Below, one piece after another: positions 44,850 to 53,603 of a stretch of DNA of 64,000 bases (position 1 is the first letter of the stretch; the number at the start of each line of letters is the position of its first letter). Both the position numbers and the translations under genes were made by a program. Below the pieces are notes generated by a model, which made no database searches, was not told the DNA's origin, and was given only the letters and a program-made list of their open reading frames with translations. The stretch spans positions 2,289,940 to 2,353,939 of the forward strand of contig OY282444.1 in the NCBI GenBank assembly GCA_958296125.1. The letters run 5' to 3'. This DNA comes from an uncultured Poribacteria bacterium (GTDB lineage: Bacteria; Poribacteria; WGA-4E; PCPOR2b).

Positions 44850-47402
44850 ATGAGCCAACTTTTCCCAAATTATGTCGATCTCTCACAGGAAGATTCCATT
44901 AATCAACTAGACTTAAGTACCCGTTCTTTCAATGTTCTTACACGCGCGGGTATTCAGACGATTGGAGAACTCATACAACTAGTTCAATCGGACGGGCTTC
45001 AAACTATTCCCGGTCTTAGAAGGGGATCTATTTTAGAAATAAAAAATAGGCTGGCCCGGGTGAAAATCTTCAATAATATTGTCAATGAGGCTGAAATTGA
45101 CAGTGTGTTCAAAGACCTTATCACCATACTAAAAGAGGAAATTCCAAAACGGGTTATTAGGGGACAATCACAATTAGTCTGCAAGCAGCTATCCAGGGGG
45201 TTACTCCATGAAGATGCGATTATTGGAGAAAAATCGATAGAAGATTGGCTCGCGGAGATTGAAACGACAGAGAGTAACCGCGTATATGAGGTGTTAGCAA
45301 CCATTTTGGGCTCCTCAGTTAACATCTGTGAGGAAATTGAATTCCTTCTCAATCGGATTCCTGGACAGTATCGTATAACTGTTTTGCTCTCTACGTATGG
45401 TTTAGAACCTAAAAGCTTAAAACAAACTGGGGAGGAGCTAGGCATCTCACATGAAAGCGTGAGGCAGATACGCAATGAACTCAAGGATAGGGCTACATCC
45501 ATCAGTAACCTAAAGGCTAAACCTGATTTACTTAGAATGCAGTCTGCTTTCCTCATCGCCGAAGATTTAGGTTTCGATATTACCTATGAGCAATGGGCGC
45601 AGCACATTCGATTATCAGGCCTCGTTGGTGATTGGAAATCTCAGGATTTTGTCGGTACGGATGCGGTCGAAGTTATGATTGCAATCTACAATCTACTTAC
45701 CGATTGTAAGATTCGCTGGCTACAAATGCCCAAGAAGCGGGTTATTAGGTGGCAATCACAATTAGTCTGCAAGCAGCTATCCAGGGGGTTACTCCATGAA
45801 GATGCGATTATTGGAGAAAAATCGATAGAAGATTGGCTCGCGGAGATTGAAACGACGGAGAGTAACCGCGTATATGAGGTGTTAGCAACCATTTTGGGCT
45901 CCTCAGTTAACATCTGTGAGGAAATTGAATGTGAGGAAATTGAATTCCTTCTCAATCGGATTCCTGGACAGTATCGTATAACTATTTTGCTCTCCACGTA
46001 TGGTTTAGAACCTAAGAACTTAAGACAAACTGGGGAGGAGCTAGGCCTCTCACGTGCAAGAGTGGGGCAGATACGCAATGAACTCAAGGATAGGGCTACA
46101 TCCATCAGTAACCTAAAGGCTAAACCTGATTTACTTAGAATGCAGTCTGCTTTCCTCATCGCCGAAGATTTAGGTTTCGATATTACCTATGAAAAATGGA
46201 CGCAGTGTATTCGGTCATCAGGCCTCGTTGGTGATTGGAAATCTCAGGATTTTGTCGGTACGGATGCGGTCGAAGTTATGATTGCAATCTACAATCTACT
46301 CACCGATTGTAAGATTCGCTGGCTACAAATGCCCAAGAATTTGCAGTATGCTGTACAACTTGCAGCTTCAGGCACACCAAATATCCCTGCGAAGATTCCA
46401 CACGCGCGTGATACTCTACCTGATGAAGTCAAAAGACTTATCAACCGGCATACAAGGTTTTCCGGAAGCGTATATGCTAGGTGGTTGTCTCAAGAAATGG
46501 AAATGGAGTTAGAAGAGGTAACAGATATATTGCAGGGGCTAGGATACAGAGCTCTTTCCGAAGGATGGTTTACTCTCAATCCTTCCCAAATCTCATATCG
46601 CTATGTTTTTCATCGTTGCCTGCGTAAAATGTTTCATTACTGTGGACGATTGGATATTGATGACATCTGTGCTGGTATCAGACATAGGGTATCAAGGTCA
46701 GGGTTCACTGAACCAGAATATCTAGTCAGCAAGGGCACTGTCCAATCGCGGTCAGTATTCCCTGTACCTCCACCTAATGTAATGGCTGAAATACTTAGGA
46801 TTGGAGGTTACCAGTATGACGATGAATTATACTATTGGGATGGAATCTATGAAAAGAGTCTAAACGCCGGCGAGGTCATCATAATGAATTGTTTAAAGCA
46901 AATCGGGCCTGTGTTGCATCATTCCGAATTAGTTCGCGCCTTTATAGAAAGCGATCTGTCTGTTCCGGCCTTATCTGCGACCCTAAATTATTCTCCCTTG
47001 TTTGATAAGATAGAATCGGGTTTATACAAACTGCGCGGGAGGGAAGTAACCTATCAAGACATAGAACGCGCCAAAGCTGCTAGAGAAATGCACCCACTTA
47101 GACCGGAGGTTGAATACGATACAAACGGAAACATCATCGTGAGTATTACCCTCAGCGCAATTGCTGTGGGCTCAGGTACAATTCTTTGTGAACGGTTTCC
47201 AGATCTAAGCGGTGAAGATTGGGAGTGCTACATCGATGGCGAGAGAGCCGGTGAACTAAGTGCAGTTGAGAATAAGTTTCGACGCTTGAAAAAGCCCTTT
47301 GAACTGCTAAATTGCCAGCCAGGAGAGCGGCTGAAGTTTATATTTAACACATGGGAAAGAAGGGTTGCAATCGAAAAGGAGGGGCTGGATGCAGCAAGCT
47401 GA
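44850..47402 (+). CDS. Large DNA-binding-like protein: alpha-CTD-like, two sigma region-4-like repeats, winged-helix-like C-terminal part
   Basis: The 850-residue protein begins with a helix-hairpin-helix like the RNA polymerase alpha C-terminal domain (SINQLDLSTRSFNVLTRAG, TIGELIQL, residues 15-75). Residues about 101-296 and 297-497 are two nearly identical copies of a 196-201-residue unit, each with a sigma region-4-like helix-turn-helix (TGEELGISHESVRQIRNELK and TGEELGLSRARVGQIRNELK). Near 672-725 a segment (LHHSELVRAFIESDLSVPAL, then SGLYKLRG) resembles HARE-type winged helices. It is the first gene of a three-gene operon with overlaps. I infer a role in DNA or transcription-complex recognition for the operon; no enzyme domain is visible. 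Confidence 0.8.
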   Translation: MSQLFPNYVDLSQEDSINQLDLSTRSFNVLTRAGIQTIGELIQLVQSDGLQTIPGLRRGSILEIKNRLARVKIFNNIVNEAEIDSVFKDLITILKEEIPKRVIRGQSQLVCKQLSRGLLHEDAIIGEKSIEDWLAEIETTESNRVYEVLATILGSSVNICEEIEFLLNRIPGQYRITVLLSTYGLEPKSLKQTGEELGISHESVRQIRNELKDRATSISNLKAKPDLLRMQSAFLIAEDLGFDITYEQWAQHIRLSGLVGDWKSQDFVGTDAVEVMIAIYNLLTDCKIRWLQMPKKRVIRWQSQLVCKQLSRGLLHEDAIIGEKSIEDWLAEIETTESNRVYEVLATILGSSVNICEEIECEEIEFLLNRIPGQYRITILLSTYGLEPKNLRQTGEELGLSRARVGQIRNELKDRATSISNLKAKPDLLRMQSAFLIAEDLGFDITYEKWTQCIRSSGLVGDWKSQDFVGTDAVEVMIAIYNLLTDCKIRWLQMPKNLQYAVQLAASGTPNIPAKIPHARDTLPDEVKRLINRHTRFSGSVYARWLSQEMEMELEEVTDILQGLGYRALSEGWFTLNPSQISYRYVFHRCLRKMFHYCGRLDIDDICAGIRHRVSRSGFTEPEYLVSKGTVQSRSVFPVPPPNVMAEILRIGGYQYDDELYYWDGIYEKSLNAGEVIIMNCLKQIGPVLHHSELVRAFIESDLSVPALSATLNYSPLFDKIESGLYKLRGREVTYQDIERAKAAREMHPLRPEVEYDTNGNIIVSITLSAIAVGSGTILCERFPDLSGEDWECYIDGERAGELSAVENKFRRLKKPFELLNCQPGERLKFIFNTWERRVAIEKEGLDAAS
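45150..46340 (+). repeat. Recent in-frame tandem duplication (588 and 603 bases)
   Basis: The stretch from CGGGTTATTAGG at 45150 recurs at 45738 with few differences. The second copy carries a 15-base internal duplication (TGTGAGGAAATTGAA) that adds five residues. Differences cluster in the helix-turn-helix (HESVRQ against RARVGQ) and just after it. Confidence 0.93.
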
Positions 47403-47967
47403 TTTTTCAAAATCACAACTTGTGACAATAGCGGTAGCACTCTTAGGCGGAGATACCGTGTATGTCGATCGTGAAGATGTTGCTCTCAAGGTGAATGATA
47501 TTGCACCGGGCCGTTTTAATTGGCGCAAATACCCTGAACAAATTGACCTAGACGCTGTCGGCGGATCTTTGAGAACCGCAAAAAAGCGAAACTTAGGATT
47601 GGTGGTTGGAAACAATACAAAAGGTTGGATGCTCAGTCCCACAGGCTTGAAGTGGATAAAAACTGTAGACCTCACTGCTGTTCACAACGAACTTCCAGTT
47701 AAACACAGGAAAGCTTCTATCTCTGCAAATCAGGAGCTAGAACGCAACCGCTTGTTCAACACAAAAGCGTATAACCTATTCGTTGAAGGCAAATCTAAAG
47801 CGATAACCGTTCAAGATTTCTACGAGTTTGCACGAGTGAATGAGTATTTTCAGACCAAAACCAGACAGAGGCGATACGCAATCATAGCGAACGCGGTAAG
47901 CAATGATGACACATTATCGAAATTGTGGGATTTGCTTCAAACGAAATTTTCAAAGGAGATAAAGTAG
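47389..47967 (+). CDS. Unknown protein, middle gene of the GHKL operon
   Basis: The 192-residue protein starts at ATG 47389 with AAGGAGG six bases upstream, overlapping the end of the large gene by 14 bases. Its stop shares one base with the next start (TAGTG). The first 100 residues (VTIAVALLGGDTVYVDREDV, then GWMLSPTGLKWIKTV) have a pattern compatible with a winged helix that reads like a regulator or adapter. The C-terminal half is helical and charged. I do not recognise the family. Confidence 0.8.
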   Translation: MQQADFSKSQLVTIAVALLGGDTVYVDREDVALKVNDIAPGRFNWRKYPEQIDLDAVGGSLRTAKKRNLGLVVGNNTKGWMLSPTGLKWIKTVDLTAVHNELPVKHRKASISANQELERNRLFNTKAYNLFVEGKSKAITVQDFYEFARVNEYFQTKTRQRRYAIIANAVSNDDTLSKLWDLLQTKFSKEIK

Positions 47968-49499
47968 TGGCGAGACAACGCTCTATTGAGGTTACTTCGC
48001 ATGTGGCTAGGGATTTCCTTCAGAACGCTGCATATTTTAACACCATGCCCAAGGTGGTTTGGGAATACGTTGCGAACTCGCTGGATGCCGTCAAAGATGA
48101 CATCTTAACAGTCATCGCGGTTGAGCTAACAAGCCATGAAGTTAGCATATCTGACAATAGTCGCGGCATGTCCAGAAAAGAGTTGGGCAGCTTCTTCCAG
48201 ATGCACGGGGAGAACATTCTTAGAAAACAGGGAAGGAGAGTCCGAGGACGATTTGGCACAGGCAAATGCGCCGCCTTTGGCTTGGCAAATTCCCTTCGTA
48301 TTGAAACAACTCAGGCAGGCTTGAGGAATGTCGTTGAATTACACAGAAAAGACATTGAAAAAGCGCGAAATGGCGAACCGTTTGCTGTTCGAGACATCGA
48401 GATTAATCAGCGGACGGATGAAGACGATGGAACAATCGTAGTCATTTGCAAGTTCAACCTAAAACGTCTGGACATTGACAAGGTAATTTCATACGTTGAG
48501 CGCCATCTCAGCCGTTACCGCACCCGTGCCCATGTTACTGTAAACGGGCATGTGTGCAAGTTCAAAGCCCCACCGTTTGTGGCACAATTTGAGCGTTCTC
48601 CGCCAACAGAAGTTGCCAAACATATTGGTAATGTATCCCTGAGTGTGAAAGTATCTCCCGCGCCATTAGACGATGATACGCGAGGGATTGATATTTTATC
48701 ACACGGCATCTGGCATGAAACAACGCTTGAAGGAATTGAGCGGAAAGAGAACGCGAACCAAATTTTTGGACAGATTGATGTGCCGGTCCTAGAGGACGGT
48801 GAGTGGCCCATTCCAGCTTTTGACAATACGAGAAATAACACGCTGAACCGACAAAATCCCATAGTTGTGGTACTATTGGGTTGGCTTTCAAAGGAGCTTG
48901 AAGAAATAAGATCAGAGCTTGTGAAACAAGCTCGTGAAAAGCGTCGGTCAGAGATAGAAGCAAAGCTGGCGAAAGAAGCTGATAGGATCTCGAATATCCT
49001 CAACCAAGACTTCGCTCAACAAGAGATGGAACTTGAAATGACTCGAAGGGTTAAACCTGTTAGGAGGAGAAGCGTACCCGGAAAAACTCCGAAACCGAAA
49101 CCACCTACACCCCCAGACAACAAACCCAAGCCGAGAAAGAATCCAAGCGGAAAGAACGAAAAACGGAGAAAAGCAGTTTTCTCGATTGAATTTGAGCGTG
49201 TCACCGCCGAGGAAAATCGATCAAGGTATGCTGGAGATACAAAGACGATTTATATAAACTTAGACCATCCCCAGATCGCTAGTGCATTTGAAACTGGAGG
49301 AAATTCTACCGACTCACGAGAATTTCGAGAAGTTTGCTATGAAGTTGCAGCGGTTGAATATGCGATTGCTTTACCGTATGAGAAACTTGAGAAGGACGAG
49401 TTATATCCCGCAGAAGACGCGCTGTTTGATGTAAAAGAAATCATCGATCGGGTAACTAAGCGGTTTATGGAGCACTTTCATAATGTAGGTCGTGTGTGA
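47967..49499 (+). CDS. GHKL (Hsp90/MORC-like) ATPase
   Basis: The 510-residue protein starts at GTG 47967, whose first base is the last base of the upstream stop; AGGAG lies eight bases before it. The ATP-binding GHKL motifs are clear: N box VVWEYVANSLDAVKDD near 30, G1 box ISDNSRGMSRKE near 61, and G2 box RGRFGTGKCAAFGLA near 92. A transducer-like region follows, then a helical segment (about 310-360), a Pro/Lys-rich linker (about 365-410) and a conserved C-terminal domain (FREVCYEVAAVEYAIALPYE). Related ATPases (MutL, Hsp90, MORC) clamp around DNA or clients on ATP binding, and relatives occur in bacterial conflict operons. No nuclease domain is visible. Confidence 0.9.
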   Translation: MARQRSIEVTSHVARDFLQNAAYFNTMPKVVWEYVANSLDAVKDDILTVIAVELTSHEVSISDNSRGMSRKELGSFFQMHGENILRKQGRRVRGRFGTGKCAAFGLANSLRIETTQAGLRNVVELHRKDIEKARNGEPFAVRDIEINQRTDEDDGTIVVICKFNLKRLDIDKVISYVERHLSRYRTRAHVTVNGHVCKFKAPPFVAQFERSPPTEVAKHIGNVSLSVKVSPAPLDDDTRGIDILSHGIWHETTLEGIERKENANQIFGQIDVPVLEDGEWPIPAFDNTRNNTLNRQNPIVVVLLGWLSKELEEIRSELVKQAREKRRSEIEAKLAKEADRISNILNQDFAQQEMELEMTRRVKPVRRRSVPGKTPKPKPPTPPDNKPKPRKNPSGKNEKRRKAVFSIEFERVTAEENRSRYAGDTKTIYINLDHPQIASAFETGGNSTDSREFREVCYEVAAVEYAIALPYEKLEKDELYPAEDALFDVKEIIDRVTKRFMEHFHNVGRV

Positions 49500-49570
49500 A
49501 ACTCATAATGGACCGATATATTATAACGCAAGTTGCCACTTTTAGTGGTTATTACACAAGGAGCACAATC

Positions 49571-50425
49571 ATGCGGACGACACATAAATGGAGTGATGAA
49601 ACGGCAACAATTTGTATTGAGGGATTGAATCAAACGGTTCGGATGCTCCACGTCACCGATTCACACATTGCCCTCATTGATGACCGTGATGCAGAACATA
49701 TAGAGGCTTGTACCGGAGCGTGCGAGCGTTTTGAATCGAGAGAACAAATCTTTGATACGCTCATGGAAGAAGCAAAAGAGAGTTCTCTGGATCTGGTTGC
49801 GTTGACAGGTGATATGGTGCATTTCCCCTCTCAGGCGGGTGTCGAAAGCCTTGTAAGGTCGATTGATAAGGCAGGTGTCCCGGCACTGTATACCTCCGGA
49901 AATCACGACTGGCATTATCCGGGTGTGGAGGGACGTGGGGAATTACGGGAAGTGTGGTGGGAGGCGTTGGCACCGCTGCATCACGGGCAGGCGGCGTATG
50001 CCCGACATGAAATCAGTGGCATCCAATTTTTGTCGGTTGATGATTCCATCTATCAAGTGAACGCGGAGCAGACAGCATTTGTGGATACACATTTGGCAAA
50101 TGGAATGCCGACGGTGCTGCTCACCCATATCCCTTTGAGCCTTCCAACGTTACGGGAGCCGACATTAGAACACTTTGATGCCCCAATTCTAATCGGTGAT
50201 CCAGAATGGGGCCCTGAGAGTCGAGATCGATGGGGCACGGGAGAGAATCTACCCCCAACCTTAGAATTTGCGCGCACTCTTGTGAGGGCGGAAAACCTTG
50301 TCGCTGTTTTTTGTGGTCACATTCATTTTGCACATACGGATAGCATCAATCTAAATGCTGTCCAGTATGTAGGAGCTCCTGGGTTTGATGCCAACAGCCG
50401 GTTAGTGGAGTTCCGTCCACTGTAG
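49571..50425 (+). CDS. Calcineurin-like metallophosphoesterase
   Basis: The 284-residue protein starts at ATG 49571 with AAGGAG seven bases upstream; an earlier ATG at 49496 lacks this. Metal-site motifs appear in order: LHVTDSHIAL, LVALTGDMVHF, YTSGNHDWHY, LLTHIPLSLP and FCGHIHFAHTD. The family hydrolyses phosphomonoesters or phosphodiesters. The substrate is unknown. It begins 71 bases after the GHKL gene but has its own good ribosome site and an ordinary metabolic look, so I do not count it as part of the defence-like operon. Confidence 0.9.
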   Translation: MRTTHKWSDETATICIEGLNQTVRMLHVTDSHIALIDDRDAEHIEACTGACERFESREQIFDTLMEEAKESSLDLVALTGDMVHFPSQAGVESLVRSIDKAGVPALYTSGNHDWHYPGVEGRGELREVWWEALAPLHHGQAAYARHEISGIQFLSVDDSIYQVNAEQTAFVDTHLANGMPTVLLTHIPLSLPTLREPTLEHFDAPILIGDPEWGPESRDRWGTGENLPPTLEFARTLVRAENLVAVFCGHIHFAHTDSINLNAVQYVGAPGFDANSRLVEFRPL

Positions 50426-50488
50426 GGAGCGCAGATCCGCGTTCCCCACAAGCTCGCAGCAGGTAAGGAGAAATAGGTTCGTTTGGGG

Positions 50489-50517
50489 TTGAAACATATC
50501 GCATAATTTGTTAAAAT
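50489..50517 (+). promoter_or_regulatory. Sigma-70-type promoter for sppA
   Basis: TTGAAA, a 17-base spacer and TAAAAT lie 45 bases before the ATG at 50562, with AAAGGA close to the start. Confidence 0.65.
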
Positions 50518-50561
50518 AAACTCGTTCAGATTTCACCCATCACCTAAGAAAGGATAGCACC

Positions 50562-52397
50562 ATGCAGAAACTGACACAGCTATTCTGGCTACTGACTGTC
50601 ATCAGCCTCCTTCTAATTTGGCCCTCTGCTTTCGCTCAAGAGGAAGCGGTTGAGCCGCAGGTATCCGCCGATTCCTTAGACGCACCTTCAGACGCACAGC
50701 AGAGACCTTCGCGCAAGTATGTTGAACTATCAATCCGGGGACCACTTGCAGAGGTCAGACCCACATTTGTATTTTCGGCACAAGTCAAAACCCTCCGAAG
50801 CATAACAAAACAGATTGACAAAATCCGCAAGGACGATGAAGTTGCCGGTGTCCTGCTGAAGATCGGGGGACTTGGGATCGGTTGGGCGAAGCTACAGGAA
50901 CTCCGCGACAAAATTATTCAACTCCGGAGCGGCGGGGTCGAAGTCATCAGTTATCTCGAAAGCGGCGGCAATGCGGAATACCTACTCGCCTGCGCCGCGG
51001 ATCGGATTGTGCTGATGCCGACGGGGATGGTCGGTTTGACCGGGCTACGAGCTGAAGTGATGTTCTACAAGGGGCTGCTGGATAAACTAGATATCAAAGC
51101 GGATATGTACACCGTCGGCAAGTATAAATCGGCACTTGAACCGTTCATGCGAGACAGTATGTCGGAAGCCCAGAGAGAGGTGCTGAATGCAATCCTTGAT
51201 GACCTTTATGCTCAGCAGGTTGAAATGCTCGCCAACGGACGGGGTGAAATTGATGCGGCGTTGGCCGCGGATCTCATTGATCAGGGGCCCTTTACCGCCG
51301 AAGAAGCATATCAGACGAAGTTGGTTGATGCACTCCAATACTACGATGAACTTGTTCAATCACTTGAAGGGCGTGCGGCGGAAAAAATCGAAGTGGTTTC
51401 GAGGCACGGCAAAAAATCGACGGAGGCACCTGAACTCATCGGCTTTGCGGGTTTCATGAGACTTTTTTCGATGCTTACATCGTCGAAGAAGCCAACCTCC
51501 GGAGCGGGAAAACCGAAGATTGCATTAATTTACGCCACCGGTCCCATTATGCCTGATGCACCTACCAATCCGTTCTCAACCGGGCAGGTGATTACCCCCG
51601 GCGTAGTGGCAAAGGCACTTCGTGAAGCCCGCGAGGACAGTGACATTCAAGCGGTCATAATGCGGATTGATAGTCCCGGCGGGTCTGCGGTTGCATCAGA
51701 CATCATTTGGCGGGAAGTGCTACTGACCCAACGTGAAAAACCCCTTGTTGTATCGATGTCAGACGTTGCCGGATCGGGTGGATATTATATTGCCATGGCT
51801 GCAGGCACGATTGTCGCTGAACCGGGGACAATCACCGGCTCTATTGGGGTCCTTGGCGGAAAACTGAATCTCAAAGGATTTTACAACAAAATCGGGCTGA
51901 CAAAAACGGTTATCACGCGCGGGAAGAATGCGAACCTCTATTCGGATTACGGCGATTTTACGCCGACGGAACGGGAGCGGCTGCAGAAGTTACTAGAGAC
52001 GATCTATCAGGATTTTGTCCGAAAGACTGCTGAGGGGCGGGATAAAACTGAAGCGGAGATTCACGAACTCGCACAGGGACGGATTTGGACCGGAAAACAG
52101 GCGAAGAAGATTGGACTTGTCGATGAACTCGGGGGACTTGATACCGCACTCGCAATTGCCAAAAAACAGATTGGACTGGATCGCGCCGATGAGATTGATA
52201 TTATCATACTGCCAAAGCCAAAGACCTTCTTCGAGACACTGATAGAGGATATGGAGATGGACATACGGATTCCGATGATGTCTCACCTCCCCATGCCGAC
52301 ACCGATTGAGGGCACTTTGTCCAATTTTTACTGGCTGCATCTATTCGCCAATGAGTCTGTTGCAGCGGTAATGCCGTTTGAAATTGTTATTCGCTAG
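50562..52397 (+). CDS. sppA: Signal peptide peptidase SppA, 67K type
   Basis: The 611-residue S49 peptidase has an N-terminal signal/anchor (LFWLLTVISLLLIWPSAFA) and two S49 domains. The catalytic dyad of this type is split: Lys in GKYKSALEPFMRDSMS near 189 in the first domain and Ser in DVAGSGGYYIAMAA near 405 in the second. It degrades cleaved signal peptides at the membrane. Length matches the long SppA type. The trpF gene follows after 14 bases, so they may be cotranscribed. Confidence 0.93.
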   Translation: MQKLTQLFWLLTVISLLLIWPSAFAQEEAVEPQVSADSLDAPSDAQQRPSRKYVELSIRGPLAEVRPTFVFSAQVKTLRSITKQIDKIRKDDEVAGVLLKIGGLGIGWAKLQELRDKIIQLRSGGVEVISYLESGGNAEYLLACAADRIVLMPTGMVGLTGLRAEVMFYKGLLDKLDIKADMYTVGKYKSALEPFMRDSMSEAQREVLNAILDDLYAQQVEMLANGRGEIDAALAADLIDQGPFTAEEAYQTKLVDALQYYDELVQSLEGRAAEKIEVVSRHGKKSTEAPELIGFAGFMRLFSMLTSSKKPTSGAGKPKIALIYATGPIMPDAPTNPFSTGQVITPGVVAKALREAREDSDIQAVIMRIDSPGGSAVASDIIWREVLLTQREKPLVVSMSDVAGSGGYYIAMAAGTIVAEPGTITGSIGVLGGKLNLKGFYNKIGLTKTVITRGKNANLYSDYGDFTPTERERLQKLLETIYQDFVRKTAEGRDKTEAEIHELAQGRIWTGKQAKKIGLVDELGGLDTALAIAKKQIGLDRADEIDIIILPKPKTFFETLIEDMEMDIRIPMMSHLPMPTPIEGTLSNFYWLHLFANESVAAVMPFEIVIR

Positions 52398-52411
52398 GAA
52401 GGAGGGGCGAG

Positions 52412-53050
52412 TTGACGCGAATTAAGATTTGTGGGATCACCAACATCGATGATGCACTGATGGCGATTGAGGCGGGTGCAGATGCCCTCGGCTTCGTATT
52501 TGTTCCTGATACCCCGCGCTACCTTAAAGATACAACAGCTGCAGCAAAGATTATTGAACACCTTCCCCCTTTCATCACGACGGTTGGACTGTTTGTCAAC
52601 GCGGACCCGATGGTGATTCGGGTAACTGCTGATGAGTGTCATCTGGACATGCTACAGTTGCACGGCGATGAATCCCCTCAATTTTGCCGGGCACTCAATC
52701 GCAGGATTATCAAAGCAGCGCGAGTCAAAGACGAATCGAGTTTTGCTCATCTGTCCGATTACCGTGTCAGTGGGTATCTGCTAGATACTTATGTCAAAGG
52801 AGCCCTGGGCGGCACAGGGGTGGCGTTTGACTGGCACCTTGCTGTCAAGGCGAAACAGTATGGTCGGATCATCCTCGCAGGCGGACTCGATCCCGATAAC
52901 GTTGGGTCGGCTGTCGAACACGTGCGTCCCTACGGCGTTGATGTCAGCAGCGGAGTCGAGGCGAGACCCGGGCGGAAAGATCCGGTCAAAGTGGGGGCAT
53001 TTATTCAGAACGTGAAAGAGGTAGATCGCGAATGGAAACAGTTGAACTGA
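52412..53050 (+). CDS. trpF: Phosphoribosylanthranilate isomerase
   Basis: The 212-residue enzyme starts at TTG 52412 with AAGGAGG six bases upstream. It has IKICGITNIDDALMAIEAGAD at the start with the catalytic Cys, MLQLHGDESPQF in the middle, and ILAGGLDPDNVG with DVSSGVEARPGRKD at the phosphate-binding end. The catalytic Asp is in LLDTYVKGALGGTG. It opens the phosphoribosylanthranilate ring in tryptophan synthesis. No other trp genes are near. The DUF402 gene overlaps it by 19 bases. Confidence 0.95.
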   Translation: MTRIKICGITNIDDALMAIEAGADALGFVFVPDTPRYLKDTTAAAKIIEHLPPFITTVGLFVNADPMVIRVTADECHLDMLQLHGDESPQFCRALNRRIIKAARVKDESSFAHLSDYRVSGYLLDTYVKGALGGTGVAFDWHLAVKAKQYGRIILAGGLDPDNVGSAVEHVRPYGVDVSSGVEARPGRKDPVKVGAFIQNVKEVDREWKQLN

Positions 53051-53520
53051 TTTACAAACGCCCGCCGGCTCGCGTAAACTACTTTCAACAAAATCTGCTT
53101 TACGAAGATGACGACATCATTGTCACCACGCAACGCATCAAACCTTCCAACCCGATCGTTATTGATGGCGTGACTGTCCTTGGGGATAACTACCGGGCGG
53201 TTTGGTTTGTCTTCGCGAATCGCTGGTATGACATTGGGAAAATCTATAACCTTGAAGATGACTTCACCGGGTACTACTGCGACATCATCTTGCCAATGAA
53301 ACGGACAGACACCCATTTTGAAATAACCGATTTATTTTTGGATCTGTGGGTTTCACCGGACGGTAGCTATCAGGTTGAAGATGCAGATGAATTTGAGTCA
53401 GCTATAGCGCAGAATTGGATACAGACCGATTTGGCAGATCAGGCGAGGAAGGCACTTCAAGATTTGATTGCTCAGATTGAAGCCGGTGCGTTCCCACCGG
53501 AGATTACAAATCGCTGGTGA
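53032..53520 (+). CDS. DUF402 domain protein
   Basis: The 162-residue protein carries the DUF402 signature WFVFANRWYDIGKIYNLEDD, then GYYCDIILP and TDLFLDLWVSPDG, with the acidic residues that bind divalent metal in the family. Related proteins (FomD) hydrolyse nucleoside diphosphate conjugates. Its start lies inside trpF (19-base overlap), so it is translated in the same operon. A nucleotide-hydrolase role is likely but the substrate is unknown. Confidence 0.9.
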   Translation: METVELIYKRPPARVNYFQQNLLYEDDDIIVTTQRIKPSNPIVIDGVTVLGDNYRAVWFVFANRWYDIGKIYNLEDDFTGYYCDIILPMKRTDTHFEITDLFLDLWVSPDGSYQVEDADEFESAIAQNWIQTDLADQARKALQDLIAQIEAGAFPPEITNRW

Positions 53521-53603
53521 TGAGAAATCAGCAATTTACCTTACGTTTGGCGTTTGCTAGGTGATAGCGAACCCGTCACGTATTACGCTTTATGGAGATC
53601 TTT

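Noticed and set aside
47967-50425. Metallophosphoesterase as a fourth gene of the GHKL operon
   Set aside because: A 71-base gap and its own strong ribosome site break the overlap pattern of the other three genes, and it resembles a general metabolic phosphoesterase.
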